This document shows positions 24,793-26,469 of a stretch of 26,469 bases of DNA, one piece after another. Made by a program: the position numbers and the translations under genes. This DNA comes from Coemansia sp. RSA 1804 (lineage: Eukaryota; Kickxellomycota; Kickxellomycetes; Kickxellales; Kickxellaceae), in the NCBI GenBank assembly GCA_027578815.1, contig JANBTH010000214.1, positions 1 to 26,469 of the forward strand. Reading direction: 5' to 3'. Each line of letters starts with the position of its first letter. The stretch's first letter is position 1. The notes below the pieces were generated by a model. That model was not told the origin of the DNA and searched no databases. It saw nothing but the letters and a program-made list of their open reading frames with translations.

Positions 24793-26214
24793 ATGTCTTC
24801 TTCTCCTCTGCAACACCACAATGACAAAGATGCACCAGAGTCAGTGCACCAGTCGACCATCGGGGATGCAAACGAGACTGTTCTGGAAACGCGCAGCGGG
24901 AAATCTGTTGACAATCCCAGTACTGATCATCATGCACAGGAACCCGCAGATACGCCTGCTTCCTCTTCTTTGAAGCCCCGATGGTGGGAAAACAAGTCAC
25001 TCGAGGAAAAGCCCACCGACGGAATCTACGGATGGGCAGTAGTGGTGTCGGGATGTCTTATGCTGATGTTCTCGATGGGATGCGTGAACTCCTACGGCGC
25101 ATACCAGACATACTATCATCTGAACCAGTTTCCCGACGAGCCGGTATCCTCGCTCGCCTGGATCGGTACCCTGCAGTTTGCAGCCATGAGTCTTTTTGGA
25201 ATTGTAGCGGGCGTCATGTGCGAGCGCCTCGACACACGACTGGTGTCGTTTTCGGGAGGCTTGATCATGGGCCTCTCCCTGGTTATTGCTTCATTCTGCG
25301 ATGGCGCTGTTTGGAAGCTAATTCTTACGCAGGGAATTGTGTTCTCGATTGGCGCAGCGCTTGTGTTTATTCCCGCCATGTCTGTTCCAACACAATAGTT
25401 TACCAACCGTCGTGCGCTAGCAATGGGCGTTGTGGTTGCTGGCAGCGGAATCGGTGGACTTTGGCTGACACCCGCAACGCAAGGAATGATTGATAATCTG
25501 GGTACCAGATGGGCGCTGCGTATCACTGGGATTATCACCTTTGCCGTTGTATCGGTGTCCAGCCTGTTTATGCGCAACAGGCTCCATGTTCCAGCACGCG
25601 AAAAGATTATCGACTTCACGCTGCTTCGCGACATCCGGTTCATTTACTTGTTCGTCGGCCTCATATGCGGCGTCACCGGGTACTTTACCCCGTTCTTCCT
25701 TCTTCCGTCGTTTGCTATTCAGAAGATGGGGAAATCGGAATCCTTTGGCAACAACCTGATCACGATCATCAACGCCGCCTCAATTATCGGCAGAATTGGG
25801 ACCGGCCAGCTGGCTCCGGTGCTGGGTGGAATCAACACGATGGCCGGATGCACATGCATTGCGTCGCTCAGCATCCTCATCCTGTGGCTGCCCTTTGAGT
25901 CCACTGGCACCGTCATTGCGAGTGCAATCGTCTACGGCTTGTTCTGTGGCGGAATCATCAGTCTGCTCCCCGTCGTGCTAGCCAATCTGTGGGGCGTCCA
26001 ACGCATCTCCACCATCATTGGGCTCCTGTACATTGCCAACTTTATGGGCGGGATGATCGGTGCTCCCTCATCGGGCGCTATTGTTGACAACGTTGGTCAT
26101 GGCACTAACTTTAAACCAGCTATTACCTTCTCCGGTGTCTTTATGCTTGCCGCTTCCTTGTTCTTTTTTATTCTACGGCTCTCGGTAGACAGACGCTTGT
26201 TTATAAAAGCGTAA
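24793..26214 (+). pseudogene. monocarboxylate-type MFS transporter interrupted by one in-frame TAG
   Basis: The family (SLC16/MCT, fungal Mch) carries monocarboxylates or related solutes by a 12-helix MFS fold. The N-terminal ~75 residues are a hydrophilic cytosolic tail. The signature DGIYGWAVVVSG then opens TM1, with NSYGAYQTYY after it. TMs 1-4 lie before a TAG at 25396-25398; the same frame continues FTNRRALAMGVVVAGSGIGG (TM5) and on through TM12 to TAA 26212-26214. Homologues have an aromatic (Q-W/Y-F-x-x-RR) where the TAG sits, and TGG or TAC/TAT becomes TAG by one substitution. No frameshift or other stop is seen, so loss is recent, or the codon is read through, or it is a base error. 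TAG is a genuine terminator in both 7TM genes, so a changed code is unlikely. An ATG at 25423 could start only a half-transporter. Confidence 0.85.
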
Positions 26215-26469
26215 ATTCGCTCCCTTTTTGTTTGAATAGATAATTTTAATGCTCGTTTTTTACAGACATATTAACGTTATGATGAAAACGACAGTAATAC
26301 ATTTTCACTATATGAATATTAGTTATAATACATTTGGTTAGTGTTATTAAACGAGTACAATTGCATTCTTCTAAAGGAATTGAATTTACTGTAGTTTAGT
26401 CAAATAACAAGATGGTTCAGAACAGAGCAGATCTTTAAAATTAGACACATCAACGCTTTACATGACAAA

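Noticed and set aside
25330..25398. Intron ending at CAATAG that would remove the premature stop in the MFS gene
   Set aside because: Any GT donor upstream would delete the end of TM4 and the conserved P-x-Q segment, and the flanking sequence aligns with the family without a gap.
25396..25398. UAG reassigned to an amino acid in this organism
   Set aside because: TAG terminates both 7TM receptor genes at the expected end of their tails, so it acts as a normal stop.

Overview
The window comes from a eukaryotic nuclear genome, almost certainly a fungus. It shows short spliceosomal introns (62-235 bp) with GT...AG ends and CTAAC/CTAAT branch-like motifs, AATAAA poly(A) signals, Pol III tRNA genes with T-run terminators, fungal housekeeping proteins, a GPR1/FUN34/YaaH acetate-transporter homologue and a fungal-type monocarboxylate transporter. 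GC-rich coding sequence in AT-rich spacers, few introns and 7TM receptor paralogues are compatible with an early-diverging lineage such as Kickxellomycotina. That placement is an inference, not a demonstration.

Layout. 1-116 is the tail of an ABC transporter, followed by tRNA-Pro(AGG) (+) and tRNA-Thr(AGT) (-). At 1722-2942 lies a 7TM receptor-like gene (+), convergent with an unrecognised membrane protein (3133-3999, -). Next come PRP19 (4832-6761, -, two exons) divergent from RPL4/uL4 (7225-8501, +, first coding exon only ATG), an acetate-transporter homologue (8726-9649, -), the complex I subunit NDUFB11/ESSS (10387-11016, -, three exons), RPL9/uL6 (11885-12451, +, probable 5' UTR intron), eIF3h (12623-13954, -), and an 85-aa protein with a ubiquitin-like pattern (14438-14695, -). 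A second 7TM receptor paralogue (15564-17043, -, two exons) is followed by about 2.6 kb without a recognisable gene. Then come YAE1 (19633-20154, +), two neighbouring paralogous secreted methionine-rich proteins (20278-20937 and 21596-22579, both -), an EVE-domain THYN1-like gene (23289-24004, +, two exons), and a monocarboxylate-type MFS transporter broken by one in-frame TAG (24793-26214, +).

Most genes are independent housekeeping units: translation (RPL4, RPL9, eIF3h, YAE1), splicing (PRP19) and respiration (NDUFB11). There is no operon-like logic. The less ordinary content is the pair of Met-rich secreted proteins sharing an N-terminal LLGNL...CPD module, the two 7TM paralogues differing by one intron, the small ubiquitin-like candidate, and the transporter with the nonsense codon. 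Four first exons or splice structures (PRP19, NDUFB11, 7TM paralogue 2, THYN1) were reconstructed here by joining splice sites, because the complete proteins are not visible as single open frames.
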